From NCBI RefSeq assembly GCF_900176305.1, contig NZ_FWXH01000004.1, positions 1-64,000 of the forward strand: 64,000 nucleotides of DNA, in the 5' to 3' direction. The position numbers and the translations under genes are program-made. Origin of the DNA: Clostridium acidisoli DSM 12555 (GTDB lineage Bacteria > Bacillota > Clostridia > Clostridiales > Clostridiaceae). This document shows positions 44,700 through 53,527 of the stretch, piece after piece; position 1 is the stretch's first letter, and every line of letters starts with the position of its first letter. Under the pieces are notes generated by a model. It was not told where the DNA came from and did no database searches. It saw only the letters and a list, made by a program, of their open reading frames with translations.

Positions 44700-46586
44700 T
44701 TGGAAGCAGAAAACCATTATAAGGAAGCAATTAAAAGAGGAAAAAAGGAGTATTTGTTAGAAGGTAAACTTGTATGTCTCGAAGAAATACTTAAAGATGA
44801 AGAAATAGTTGCAAATATAGAACTAGGGACTTTGGAAATACCATTAAAAAAAATTATTGGTACTTACTCACATCTAAGAAGTGTTAGCTTTTCTAAAAAC
44901 TTTATGCCAATAATTGAAGGAAAATCTGAATTTAAGTCTAAATGGATTGCATTGTGCAATCATCACTTAGAAGAAGGAATAAATCAGCCAATTAAAGTAT
45001 ATGAATATTTAAATTATTTCTATGTAATTGAAGGAAATAAGAGAGTAAGTGTTTTGGAATACTTTGGAGCATTTTCTATTACCGCCGAAGTAATAAGACT
45101 TGTGCCAAAGAAAAAAGACCATGACGTTATAAATAATATATACTATGAATTTCTAGACTTTTACAATAAGACAAAGATAAACTCAATATGGTTTACCAAA
45201 AAGCACAGTTTTCATAAGCTTATGGCATTACTTAAAGAGTATAAACCAGAACTTAAAATTGGTGATAATAAATACAAACATTTCAAAAATTTTATTTATG
45301 ATACATTCAGAGAGGTATATCATAGATTAGGTGGACAAAAGCTACCTATTACTACAGGAGATGCATTTCTAGAATATGTTTCGCTATACGGAATAAATGA
45401 AACTATTAATATAGATGAACTAGAAAATAGGTTAAAGCAGTTATTAAAAGAATTAGTTCATTTTCGAGATAAAAATATAGAAATTCAAACGGATTCAGAA
45501 AATGAAACTGGCGGTATGCTTTCAACTATATCCAATTTAATAAGTATTCCTAAAAAGTTAAAAGTGGCTTTTGTTTATGCAAGAACTATTAAGACTTCAG
45601 GATGGACATATGGACATGAACTAGGCAGAAGATATATAGATGAAAAGTTAGGAAATCAAATTATAACAAAGTATATTGAAAGTGTTCCTGAAAATGATCA
45701 GGATTATAATTATATAAAAACGCTTGCAGAAGAGGGAAACGATGTAATTTTTACAACTAGTCCTATTTTTAGAAATGCTACATTAAGATGTGCATTAGAA
45801 TATCCAAATGTAAAATTTTTTAATTGTTCAGATGATAGACCTTATGAGCATATGAGTTGTTATTTTGGAAGAATTTATGAACCTAGATTCTTGACTGGAA
45901 TTATAGCAGGGGCAATGACTAAAACTAATATAATTGGTTATGCAGCAACAAATCCATCTTCGGAAGTTATTTCAGGGATTAATTCTTTTGCATTGGGAGC
46001 TAAGATTGTAAACCCATATTCAGAGGTAAAGGTTGCGTGGACTAGGGAATGGAATAGTCATGAAAAATTTACTAATGCAGAAGAAAAGCTTCATAGTAAA
46101 AATTGTGATGTTATTTCAAATAGAAATCTTAAGGTAGCTAGAGATGAAACGGAAAGATACGGTGTGTATTCTATGCTTTGCAGTTTTGAAAATGGAAGTA
46201 AAGAGCCAAACAAATATTTGGCAGCTCCAATTTGGAACTGGGGAGTTTATTATGAAAAAATTTTGAATAATATATTGAATGACAGTTTCAAGTTTATAGT
46301 CGATATGTTTAGTCAAAATTCTAAACTAATCAATTTTTGGTATGGGATGTCTGAAGGGGTAGTTGACATATATTACTCTAAGAAATATGTGCCAGTGCCG
46401 GTGCAAAAACTTGTGCAGGCTATGAAGAAGATGGTTGTATCAAATGAATTTAATCCATTTACAGGACCAATTTATGATAATAAAGGAACATTAAAAATTG
46501 CTGAAGATGAGGAAGCAGCACCAGATGATATTTTAAATATGCGGTGGATGGTTGATAATGTTGAAGCAGAGGAATATGTAAAATAA
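44700..46586 (+). CDS. ParB-like domain fused to BMP/PnrA-like nucleoside-binding domain
   Basis: 628 residues from TTG 44700 (GGAGG 8 nt upstream). No signal peptide, so it is cytoplasmic, unlike lipoprotein BMP transport receptors. Residues about 45-140 resemble a ParB/sulfiredoxin-type domain: IPLKKIIGTYSH, PIKVYEYLNYFYVIEGNKRVSVLEYFGA. Residues about 285-600 match BMP/PnrA proteins: KLKVAFVYARTIKTSGWTYGHELGR, DVIFTTSPIF, FLTGIIAGAMTKTNIIGYAA. It likely binds a nucleoside or base and reads it out on DNA or RNA. Own promoter, after xpt. Confidence 0.8.
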   Translation: MEAENHYKEAIKRGKKEYLLEGKLVCLEEILKDEEIVANIELGTLEIPLKKIIGTYSHLRSVSFSKNFMPIIEGKSEFKSKWIALCNHHLEEGINQPIKVYEYLNYFYVIEGNKRVSVLEYFGAFSITAEVIRLVPKKKDHDVINNIYYEFLDFYNKTKINSIWFTKKHSFHKLMALLKEYKPELKIGDNKYKHFKNFIYDTFREVYHRLGGQKLPITTGDAFLEYVSLYGINETINIDELENRLKQLLKELVHFRDKNIEIQTDSENETGGMLSTISNLISIPKKLKVAFVYARTIKTSGWTYGHELGRRYIDEKLGNQIITKYIESVPENDQDYNYIKTLAEEGNDVIFTTSPIFRNATLRCALEYPNVKFFNCSDDRPYEHMSCYFGRIYEPRFLTGIIAGAMTKTNIIGYAATNPSSEVISGINSFALGAKIVNPYSEVKVAWTREWNSHEKFTNAEEKLHSKNCDVISNRNLKVARDETERYGVYSMLCSFENGSKEPNKYLAAPIWNWGVYYEKILNNILNDSFKFIVDMFSQNSKLINFWYGMSEGVVDIYYSKKYVPVPVQKLVQAMKKMVVSNEFNPFTGPIYDNKGTLKIAEDEEAAPDDILNMRWMVDNVEAEEYVK

Positions 46587-46624
46587 TCAGATTGAAGCAT
46601 AATACAAAGAAATTGCCAATAATA

Positions 46625-47036
46625 GGTGAAGGGTTTATGGATAAATCCATAAAGGCTAAGGAAATTTTTCCTCCTTAGGTCGGAAAAATAATAAATTTAA
46701 ATGTCCTAATATATGAAGATAACTCTACAATATGTTTTAACCGTAGGTTTTTTGCTTTTAGGCGTAGCCTTTGTGGTTATACGATGGTTAATATTTTAAT
46801 AATACTTATACGCCAAACACCACGACCTTCGGTGAAAAAAATGAAAGGCAAAATACTTTAGATTGTAACTAATTAAGTTTAAAGATTTTTCGTAGCATGG
46901 CGGAGAAAAATCATCCATAGCTTTTTCCCACGGAAAACCCATCACCTTTGACCAGCAAAGCGCCCGTCAAACCCATCACCTCGACTTGTCGACCCTTCGC
47001 CTTTTCACCGCGAAGCATAGGTGAAAACCCTTCACC
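46625..47036. repeat. Dispersed structured repeat, copy C (complete, long variant)
   Basis: Occupies the 491-base gap 46587-47077. Ends pair perfectly: GGTGAAGGGTTT (46625-46636) with AAACCCTTCACC (47025-47036). Core blocks shared with copy B: TAAGGAAATTTTTCCTCCT (46657-46675), GATAACTCTA (46718-46727) and AAAGATTTTTCGTAGCAT (46881-46898). Between the last two it has ~120 extra bases. The right part is relatively GC-rich and has several repeats like CCCATCACC and CCCTTCACC. No ORF. Confidence 0.75.
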
Positions 47037-47077
47037 CACTTGCTATAATGAAAAAAATAAAGTAAGTATACAAGATT

Positions 47078-47665
47078 TCAATATTCTAAGATATAATATT
47101 CATATGCATTAATAATTTTTGTACTTTTATACATTGTGAGCCTTGGTTTTTTGCCATAATTCATATGTACGTGCCCATGTAGAAAATATTTTGGAGAAAA
47201 CTTGTCTAAAAGTTTATTAAAACATACATAACCTTCATGACATAAATCGTTATCATCATTGATACCATTGGCAGGTGCATGTGTTACAAGTATGTCGAAT
47301 CCTTTTTTTAAAAAGATTTTAAATTTGAGTTTGTTTATTTTATGGCACATCTGTTTTTCTGTATATAAAAATGGTTCTTCTTTGTATTTCATGCTACCAC
47401 CGAGACCCAAAATTCTAACTCCATTGTAGACAATTAGCTTATCATCTATACATTCACAACCAGAAGGTGGATTTTTTATGTAATTGCTATCGTGATTTCC
47501 ATGCACATAAAAAAGTGGGGCATGAATCATAGTAGTTAAATAGCTTAAATAAGTTGATTTTAAATCTCCACAGGATATAATAAGGTCTATATCATCAAAT
47601 TTTTCTTTTTGAAAAAAATCCCATATATATGTTGATTCGTTATCTGAAACTAGTAATATTTTCAT
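47078..47665 (-). CDS. Calcineurin-like metallophosphoesterase
   Basis: 195 residues. Metal-binding motifs: SDNES (first Asp), CGDLKS, FYVHGNHDS, VTHAP and FLHGHVHMNYG. It hydrolyses a phosphate ester; the substrate is unknown and could be a cyclic nucleotide or protein phosphate. Small single-domain form without membrane helix. Convergent with repeat C and divergent from the next gene. Confidence 0.88.
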   Translation of the reverse strand: MKILLVSDNESTYIWDFFQKEKFDDIDLIISCGDLKSTYLSYLTTMIHAPLFYVHGNHDSNYIKNPPSGCECIDDKLIVYNGVRILGLGGSMKYKEEPFLYTEKQMCHKINKLKFKIFLKKGFDILVTHAPANGINDDNDLCHEGYVCFNKLLDKFSPKYFLHGHVHMNYGKKPRLTMYKSTKIINAYEYYILEY

Positions 47666-47826
47666 AGAGAAACCTACTTCCTTGTCCTTAGTATCAGTGT
47701 AATTGGTGAAGGTATATGAATAATTATAGCATAAATGGTATATATTTTAGGAATTTATTTATTGGAGTTTTGCATAAATTATTTTTCGATAAATTACTAA
47801 AACCTTTAAAATAAAGAGGTGAGAAT

Positions 47827-48795
47827 ATGAAAAAACTAATTGGACTTAGAACTTTAAAAACAGCATTAGGTTCAGCAATTGCCATTATCATTGCAGAGAG
47901 CTTAGGTTTAAAATATGCGGCGGCCGCTGGAATTATAACAATTTTAAGTGTGCAAAATACAAAGAAAACATCAATAACTATCGCGCTTCAAAGAATAGAG
48001 TCAACACTGTTAGCATTACTTATATCAGGTATTTTGTTTTGGATTTTTGGATATACTGCAATTGTATTTGGAGTGTATTTAGTAATATTTATTCCGCTTA
48101 CGGTAATCTTTAAAATTACGGATGGGATTGTTGTAAGTTCAGTACTAGTAACTCATTTGTTAGTTGAAAAGTCTATATCTGTATTTTGGATAAAAAATGA
48201 AATTTTACTTATGTTCATAGGTGCGGGAATTGCAATTGTCTTAAATATATATATGCCTAAAATCGAAGGAAAAATAAAAGAAAATCAAAGGGACATTGAA
48301 GATTATATGAGAAAGATTTTATTTCATATGGCAGAAGATTTAAGGGGGCAGTCTGTACACATTGAAGAAGAAAAACTTTTTAATAGCTTAGAAATGACTT
48401 TAAAAGAAGGTACTGAAAGGGCATATAGGAATTTGAATAATTATATTATTAACGAAGCAAAATATTATGTTCAATATATGGAGATGAGAACACTTCAATA
48501 TGAAATATTAAAATATATGAGAAAACATTTCGTAAAATTTTATATGAATTTTCAGCAAACAGAAATGGTAGCAGCATTTACAGAAAATGTAGCTTTAAAT
48601 CTTAGTGAATATAATACGGCAGAAAAACTCATAGAGGAATTGAAGAAAATTATGGAAGCTTGTAAGATTCAAAACCTCCCTAAATCAAGGGAGGAGTTTG
48701 AAAACAGGGCAATGTTATTTCAATTTTTAAATGATATAGAATATCTTTTAGAGGTAAAGAAAAAATTTAAATATAATTTAGAAGAAAAAAACTAG
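47827..48795 (+). CDS. Aromatic acid exporter-like membrane protein (DUF939/FUSC)
   Basis: 322 residues. The N-terminal half (1-145) has about five to six helices: RTLKTALGSAIAIIIAESLGLKYAAAAGIITILSVQ is the family start. The C-terminal half (about 155-322) is a soluble, helical acidic part. Family members export aromatic acids or are related to stress export. RBS AAAGAGGTGAG. Single gene with its own terminator. Confidence 0.85.
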   Translation: MKKLIGLRTLKTALGSAIAIIIAESLGLKYAAAAGIITILSVQNTKKTSITIALQRIESTLLALLISGILFWIFGYTAIVFGVYLVIFIPLTVIFKITDGIVVSSVLVTHLLVEKSISVFWIKNEILLMFIGAGIAIVLNIYMPKIEGKIKENQRDIEDYMRKILFHMAEDLRGQSVHIEEEKLFNSLEMTLKEGTERAYRNLNNYIINEAKYYVQYMEMRTLQYEILKYMRKHFVKFYMNFQQTEMVAAFTENVALNLSEYNTAEKLIEELKKIMEACKIQNLPKSREEFENRAMLFQFLNDIEYLLEVKKKFKYNLEEKN

Positions 48796-48797
48796 TT

Positions 48798-48828
48798 AAA
48801 AAGGGAATACCAAAAGGGTATTCCTTTA
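48798..48828 (+). terminator. Terminator after aromatic acid exporter-like gene
   Basis: AAAGGG-AATACC and GGGTATTCCTTT pair with one bulge around AAAA; no long T-run follows. Confidence 0.55.
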
Positions 48829-48854
48829 AAAATAATAAACGGTATGGAGTAAAA

Positions 48855-49451
48855 TTAATCTACTCGTACACCACCTACTGCAAGTGCAGCTATATTTGCA
48901 TTTTGAATTTGAACATTTCCAGTATCTGCAACAAGTAAACTAGCAGCAACTACTTCAACTAGGTAAGTGCTTTCTCTTAATCTTATATTTTCTTCTCCGT
49001 AAATAAAGCTAAATGGAATAGAAGCTGTATTAATAGCAGCAGCTAAAGTTGGCAAAGATATTGTGTAAGTTTGTAGAGGCTCCTTTACAGATGAAGCTGA
49101 ATATCCATAACGTATTCTACTTAGTTGGATAGTAATACTATCACCAACACCTAAAATTCCAGTAAGATTTATTAAGCTTGAAAACTCAATTTTTAAATTA
49201 GGAAAACAAAATCCTGTAGGATCTAAAGTAACTTGAGCGATTAAACGTGGTGTAGCAGCAGTTATGGTAGGTGCAATAGCAGCATTTATTAAGACTGAAG
49301 ACCCCTTTCCAATCTCTAAAAGAGCACCACCTGGTATTGGATGTAACTCTTCATGTGATTTAAACTCACAATATTGTGGTGGGCAAGGATCAACACATCT
49401 TCTATGGTGTTCATGGCAATCTCCGTTGTTTGTATTTATAAGTGAATTCAT
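48855..49451 (-). CDS. Probable spore-surface or secreted beta-rich protein (DUF4489-like)
   Basis: 198 residues. The N-terminal 45 are Cys/His/Pro-rich (CHEHHRRCVDPCPPQYCEF). The rest is a beta-rich, Ala/Ile/Val-rich single domain (PGGALLEIGKGSSVLINAAIAPT...RLIAQVTLDPTGFCFPNLKIEFSS), similar in pattern to clostridial DUF4489 proteins. No signal peptide. A sigma-K-like promoter lies at 49520-49548, so late sporulation expression is plausible. RBS GGAGGA. No function is known. Confidence 0.6.
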   Translation of the reverse strand: MNSLINTNNGDCHEHHRRCVDPCPPQYCEFKSHEELHPIPGGALLEIGKGSSVLINAAIAPTITAATPRLIAQVTLDPTGFCFPNLKIEFSSLINLTGILGVGDSITIQLSRIRYGYSASSVKEPLQTYTISLPTLAAAINTASIPFSFIYGEENIRLRESTYLVEVVAASLLVADTGNVQIQNANIAALAVGGVRVD

Positions 49452-49519
49452 AAAATAATCCTCCTCTATTATCTTAATTATAAAGTTAATAAATATTTGG
49501 GCTTAAATATTTGTTTCAA

Positions 49520-49548
49520 TACAGTATATGAATTTTCTAACAAAGTGT
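49520..49548 (-). promoter_or_regulatory. Sigma-K-like promoter for the beta-rich protein
   Basis: On the minus strand: AC, 16 nt, then CATATACTG (consensus CATANNNTA, last base differs), about 70 nt before the ATG. Closely matches the site before the next minus-strand gene. Confidence 0.4.
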
Positions 49549-49571
49549 GAAAAGCTTATATTTGCTAGCTT

Positions 49572-50336
49572 TTACTCACAAGTTTCATCATCGGGTTCAG
49601 AAAATAATGGAGTTAAATTTTGATCAGGGTAAAATTTAGGTACAGGTGCGGTCTTAAATTTCTCACATACATTTTCTTCTGGTTCAGGTTTGCAAGGCTC
49701 TTTAGGTACTGGGCAATAATCATAAGCTGGTATAAGAAGCTGTACGATAAGTTCACATTTTACAATGATGTAATAACCCAAGGTTATATCTAGAACATCG
49801 CAACAATCTTCACCTTTTGTAAGTAACCCTTGTAGTGCACTTGCAACCATTTCTAGTTTTATAATATTATTTTCAGACCCTTTTTTGTCACCGGGTATAA
49901 AGTCATTAGAATCTTGTGATAATGAATCAGGACAATAAAACTTTCCAATCTCATCAGTTCTGTTTATTTCAAAGAATTCAGTTTTGTTTACCGCAGCCTT
50001 GCTAATATAGTCTGAGTAAAAAGAAATAGTATAGGTAATAATTAATTTTTTAAAATCTGGATTATCAGTAAGAGGGATTTTTTCAACAGATAATAAATTT
50101 ATTTTAAAATCTCTACTTCCGATGTATATCTTTGGATCATCTAATGGGTTACTTCTAAGCTCTGCATCTGTTGAATTTGTATCAGGACCTGGATCATAAA
50201 CAAGACATCTTTTTATAAGACATTGGTCAAATACTTTAGGGACTTCTATGCAAACTAATTCTGAAGGGTCTGGCAAACGTCCTTGCTTATTTACAAGCCC
50301 CGGTCTAGGTACAAATTTATCAAAATTGATAGACAT
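49572..50336 (-). CDS. Hypothetical Cys-containing protein, possible spore-surface protein
   Basis: 254 residues. Begins with PRPGLVNKQGRLPDPSELVCIEVPKVFDQC, then CLVYDPGP and a beta-rich body, ending in a Pro/Glu/Cys-rich tail (KEPCKPEPEENVCEKF). Eleven cysteines would allow cross-linking. No known domain with certainty and no signal peptide. A sigma-K-like promoter is at 50394-50422, so it may be a spore coat or exosporium component. RBS AGGAGG before ATG. Confidence 0.6.
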   Translation of the reverse strand: MSINFDKFVPRPGLVNKQGRLPDPSELVCIEVPKVFDQCLIKRCLVYDPGPDTNSTDAELRSNPLDDPKIYIGSRDFKINLLSVEKIPLTDNPDFKKLIITYTISFYSDYISKAAVNKTEFFEINRTDEIGKFYCPDSLSQDSNDFIPGDKKGSENNIIKLEMVASALQGLLTKGEDCCDVLDITLGYYIIVKCELIVQLLIPAYDYCPVPKEPCKPEPEENVCEKFKTAPVPKFYPDQNLTPLFSEPDDETCE

Positions 50337-50393
50337 ATACTTTCCTCCTTTTAGAGACTTTCAATTAGATAAAAATCTATATAATACTTACAT

Positions 50394-50422
50394 TACATCA
50401 TATGCATAAATGGAAAAATGGT
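50394..50422 (-). promoter_or_regulatory. Sigma-K-like promoter for the Cys-containing protein
   Basis: Minus strand: AC, 16 nt, CATATGATG, about 50-60 nt before the ATG; same spacing and nearly the same -10 as at 49520-49548. Confidence 0.4.
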
Positions 50423-50437
50423 GATGTTTAAGAAATT

Positions 50438-50446
50438 CATAAGTTA
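50438..50446 (+). promoter_or_regulatory. Sporulation-type -10 element (CATAAGTTA)
   Basis: Exact match to CATANNNTA, 46 nt before the ATG of the next gene; no good -35 is seen, so the call is weak. Confidence 0.3.
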
Positions 50447-50491
50447 TAAAATTGCTTGTGGCAAAATATAAATTTATAGAGGTGGAGTTTT

Positions 50492-51931
50492 ATGAATAAT
50501 ACACATGAGTGGGTATATATTGATTTTATAAAAAATATATGGAAGTTTAAATTAAAAGAAAACGGCAATCTAGTATACGAAGTAATGTATGACAAATGTA
50601 AATGGACAAAAGAAAAAATTGTAGCAGATCATGTAATTAAATACAGCATTTATATAGAAGAAGACATCATCCATATAATTTATGCAAATGAGGGTAATGA
50701 GCTAAAGTATTGTACATTTAAAAATAAACAATGGTTAGGTAAATTAATTTATAATATTGATGATAAATTTACAATAGAAGACTTAAAGATTTTAATTTTT
50801 AATGGTAAGATGCACATATTTTATTTACTAAAAGTAAATAATGCCAATGATCATGGAATTTTAGTTGACTTTATTTGGAGTGGTGAGAAGATTGATATAT
50901 ATACTATAGAAAATATAATACTTAAAGAAGGTATTGAAGATTATTTTAGAACTGTGTCAATTGATGATAAACTGGAAATTTATTTTATTACAGATCAAGG
51001 TGATGGCCTTTCACTTAAAATAAGCATTTATAAAGATGAGAAATGGACTGCGGCTAATTGGCTTTATAATATACAAGGAAATAAAATAGAATTTGAAGTA
51101 ATAAAGGACTTAAATGGAACAAATTTGATAAACAAATCCATTGAAAAAAACAAGTATATATTGGAACATGTATTTATTAATTTAAGTGGAAATATGAAAA
51201 GTTATACTATAATGGATAGCAAAAATGAAGTTATTGAACCAAATCTGTTTAATTATGATGATGCTCTTTATTCTAGTTGGATTGAAGAAGGTAAGATTTA
51301 TTATTCAAAGTTTAAAAATGATAAGTGGAGTTCAGCAAAGTATTTAGATATAGATGCTTCGGCTAAAATTAAAACATGTTATTCATCCATTGTAGATGGA
51401 GAGGTTTATGTTAATACAATAAAAATATATTGCATAATGGAACCTGACTTTGAAATTTTATTTATGGATAAATTTATTAAAAATGATGAGGATGATTCTA
51501 ATGATGAAGTTAATAATAAAAGTGGGGGGGAAATTAGTGACAAATTTGTTGAGGTGAGTGAGACCAATAAAAAATTGGAAAAAGAAATTGATTTCATTAA
51601 TATACAACTTGAAAAAAAGAATAGGTTAATTGAGGAGTATGAAAAAGGCTATAAAAATAAATTAAGTCTTAAAAAAAATAAAATGTTTTTAGAAATACAA
51701 CAAAGTATACAAAAGGAACTAGATAGAATAAATAATCAATTAATTCAGGAAAAAGCTATTACACGTAAACTTCAAGATAAACTAAAGGAAAATGAAGAAA
51801 AAAATAATATATTAAAAAAACAAGTTGAATTGTTAAATGAGGAGAATAAGAAATTGCAGGAGGATCTTATTACAGAAAAAAATCAAACAATTTTGAGAAA
51901 AATTCTTAGGAGAAGATCTAGTGATGTATAA
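50492..51931 (+). CDS. Beta-propeller-like protein with C-terminal coiled coil
   Basis: 479 residues, soluble. Residues 1-320 are made of repeated strands with W/Y and 'I/V-Y' patterns, like a propeller-type lectin or sialidase fold (no catalytic motif seen). An acidic linker follows (about 330-345, NDEDDSNDEVNNK). Residues about 350-470 form a strong coiled coil (heptads of L/I with K/E), ending in a basic tail (RKILRRRSSDV). The next gene has the same design. Probably a structural spore or cell-surface component; function unknown. RBS AGGTGGAG. Confidence 0.65.
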   Translation: MNNTHEWVYIDFIKNIWKFKLKENGNLVYEVMYDKCKWTKEKIVADHVIKYSIYIEEDIIHIIYANEGNELKYCTFKNKQWLGKLIYNIDDKFTIEDLKILIFNGKMHIFYLLKVNNANDHGILVDFIWSGEKIDIYTIENIILKEGIEDYFRTVSIDDKLEIYFITDQGDGLSLKISIYKDEKWTAANWLYNIQGNKIEFEVIKDLNGTNLINKSIEKNKYILEHVFINLSGNMKSYTIMDSKNEVIEPNLFNYDDALYSSWIEEGKIYYSKFKNDKWSSAKYLDIDASAKIKTCYSSIVDGEVYVNTIKIYCIMEPDFEILFMDKFIKNDEDDSNDEVNNKSGGEISDKFVEVSETNKKLEKEIDFINIQLEKKNRLIEEYEKGYKNKLSLKKNKMFLEIQQSIQKELDRINNQLIQEKAITRKLQDKLKENEEKNNILKKQVELLNEENKKLQEDLITEKNQTILRKILRRRSSDV

Positions 51932-51965
51932 ATATTAATGGTAGTTAGGGGATGAGATATATTTT

Positions 51966-53111
51966 GTGGGAAAAAATGATTTTATATACTATATAACGTA
52001 TATGGATAAAGGGTTAATTTTAGCTATGGATTGTGATGGAAAAATAAAAAAACAATATGATATTCCTAATAGCGGGAATATACAACTTGATTTAGAGCAG
52101 AAAAAAATATATGTATGCGATGTAGATAAAATATACATTTGCAATTTGGAAAATGGTAAGATAGCTGGAACTATGTCTGGATTTATGGCTATTAGTTGCA
52201 TAAAACTTGATAAAATAAAAAAGAGACTATTTGTGTTAGACCTCTTATGTAAAGAATTGAGTATATACGATGTAACCTCTCTAAATTTAATATCAAGACA
52301 CTTGAATATAGGACTAAGTCCATATTGTATATGTTTAGAAGATGATGAATATGTTTATATTGGAAATAAAGGAGGAAATACAGAAAAATATAGAAGTTCT
52401 ATTGTTAAGTTAAATATATTAACAGGAGAAAACAAAGAAATATATTTTGAGAATAAGGGATTAATTACCTCAATTGAATTAGAAGAAAAGTTTTTGTATG
52501 CAATAAATTCCAGCTTGAATCAAGTTGAAATAATTGACAGATTTAATGAAAAAAAGGTTGGAAAAATACAGACTAATTTTAAAGAGATAAAAAAAATTTG
52601 TTTCATTGCTGAAAAAAATGTACTGTTAATAGTAGGAAGAGATTTGAATAATGAAGTTAAAATTTCTAATATAGATACTGTTTCAAATACAGTTACTGAT
52701 AATTTTTTTTTACCAGAAATTAAATGTAAAAGCTTTGATATAGAAATAATTTATAAAAAAACGGATAATAAAAATGATTTTGTAAATCAGTCAATACACA
52801 GATGTACAGAAAAAATTCAGGATGAGGAATTAGAAACATGTTTAAGAAGAATATATTGGAGGATTCAAGAGGTTAATTCAGAAAAAATTAAAAATGAGAA
52901 TCAGATATTAAAGCTTAAAGAGAATGTAGCTAGGCTACAGAGAGAAGTGGAACTTAAAAAAAAGCAAATAAAATATCAAGAAGAAAAAACTAATTTTTAT
53001 ATAAAAACTAATGAAAATTTAAAAGAAAAAAATGAATATTTAAGAAAGAAATTGTTTGCAAGTGACAAGGAAAACATAATTATTAAAGAAAAACTTGCGA
53101 AAAAAAGATAA
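51966..53111 (+). CDS. Beta-propeller-like protein with C-terminal coiled coil (second)
   Basis: 381 residues from GTG 51966, after a GGGGATGAG site. Residues 1-265 hold repeated blade-like segments (YICNLENGKIAG, LFVLDLLCKELSIYDV, YVYIGNKGG) typical of YVTN/WD-like propellers. Residues about 290-375 are coiled coil (KLKENVARLQREVELKKKQIKYQEEK). Starts 34 nt after the preceding gene, so they are co-transcribed and share architecture, though the sequences have diverged. Function unknown. Confidence 0.65.
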   Translation: MGKNDFIYYITYMDKGLILAMDCDGKIKKQYDIPNSGNIQLDLEQKKIYVCDVDKIYICNLENGKIAGTMSGFMAISCIKLDKIKKRLFVLDLLCKELSIYDVTSLNLISRHLNIGLSPYCICLEDDEYVYIGNKGGNTEKYRSSIVKLNILTGENKEIYFENKGLITSIELEEKFLYAINSSLNQVEIIDRFNEKKVGKIQTNFKEIKKICFIAEKNVLLIVGRDLNNEVKISNIDTVSNTVTDNFFLPEIKCKSFDIEIIYKKTDNKNDFVNQSIHRCTEKIQDEELETCLRRIYWRIQEVNSEKIKNENQILKLKENVARLQREVELKKKQIKYQEEKTNFYIKTNENLKEKNEYLRKKLFASDKENIIIKEKLAKKR

Positions 53112-53166
53112 GTATGATAGTTGAATGTTAAGTTTAAAATAAACATTAACCTTCAACTATCATACT
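53111..53166. terminator. Hairpin between propeller gene and small ORF
   Basis: AGTATGATAGTTGAA (53111-53125) pairs perfectly with 53152-53166, with further pairing GTTAA/TTAAC inside. No long T-run, but it sits between convergent genes. Confidence 0.55.
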
Positions 53167-53188
53167 CAATTTAGAGATTAATAAACTT

Positions 53189-53341
53189 CTATTTTTCAGG
53201 AGTATTGTTTTTAACAGTTGTAGTCCATTGATTGTCTGTTTCTGTCTTCTCTTCTTTACCTTTGCTAGTTGAAGATTTAAATGGCTTATTACTTTGTGAT
53301 GCCCATTGATTATCTGTACTAGATTTTAGTTGCTTTGACAT
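53189..53341 (-). CDS. Small hydrophilic protein (50 aa) with DNQW repeats
   Basis: A 50-codon gene with AAAGGAAG 11 nt before ATG. The product is Ser/Thr/Lys-rich with a duplicated TDNQW(A/T) motif (residues 9-14 and 35-40). No membrane segment and no cysteine. A sporulation-type -10 (CATACTATA) lies at 53420-53428 on the same strand. Not a member of a family recognised here; it could be a small spore protein. Convergent with the propeller genes. Confidence 0.6.
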   Translation of the reverse strand: MSKQLKSSTDNQWASQSNKPFKSSTSKGKEEKTETDNQWTTTVKNNTPEK

Positions 53342-53419
53342 TATAAAAACACTTCCTTTAATCAATATTTTCTTGATTAGTTTACTTAATTTTTTTAAAT
53401 ATATTCATATCAATTAAAC

Positions 53420-53428
53420 TATAGTATG
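53420..53428 (-). promoter_or_regulatory. Sporulation-type -10 element before small ORF
   Basis: Minus strand CATACTATA matches CATANNNTA exactly; an AC lies 18 nt upstream, close to but not at the usual spacing. Confidence 0.3.
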
Positions 53429-53527
53429 CTTTTTGTAACTATATGAGTATAAAGTGCGTTATTGCTAAAAAGAATGTTTTAACTTATCATTTTATTGAAG
53501 TAGTAGATATTATTTTGGAGGAAAAAA

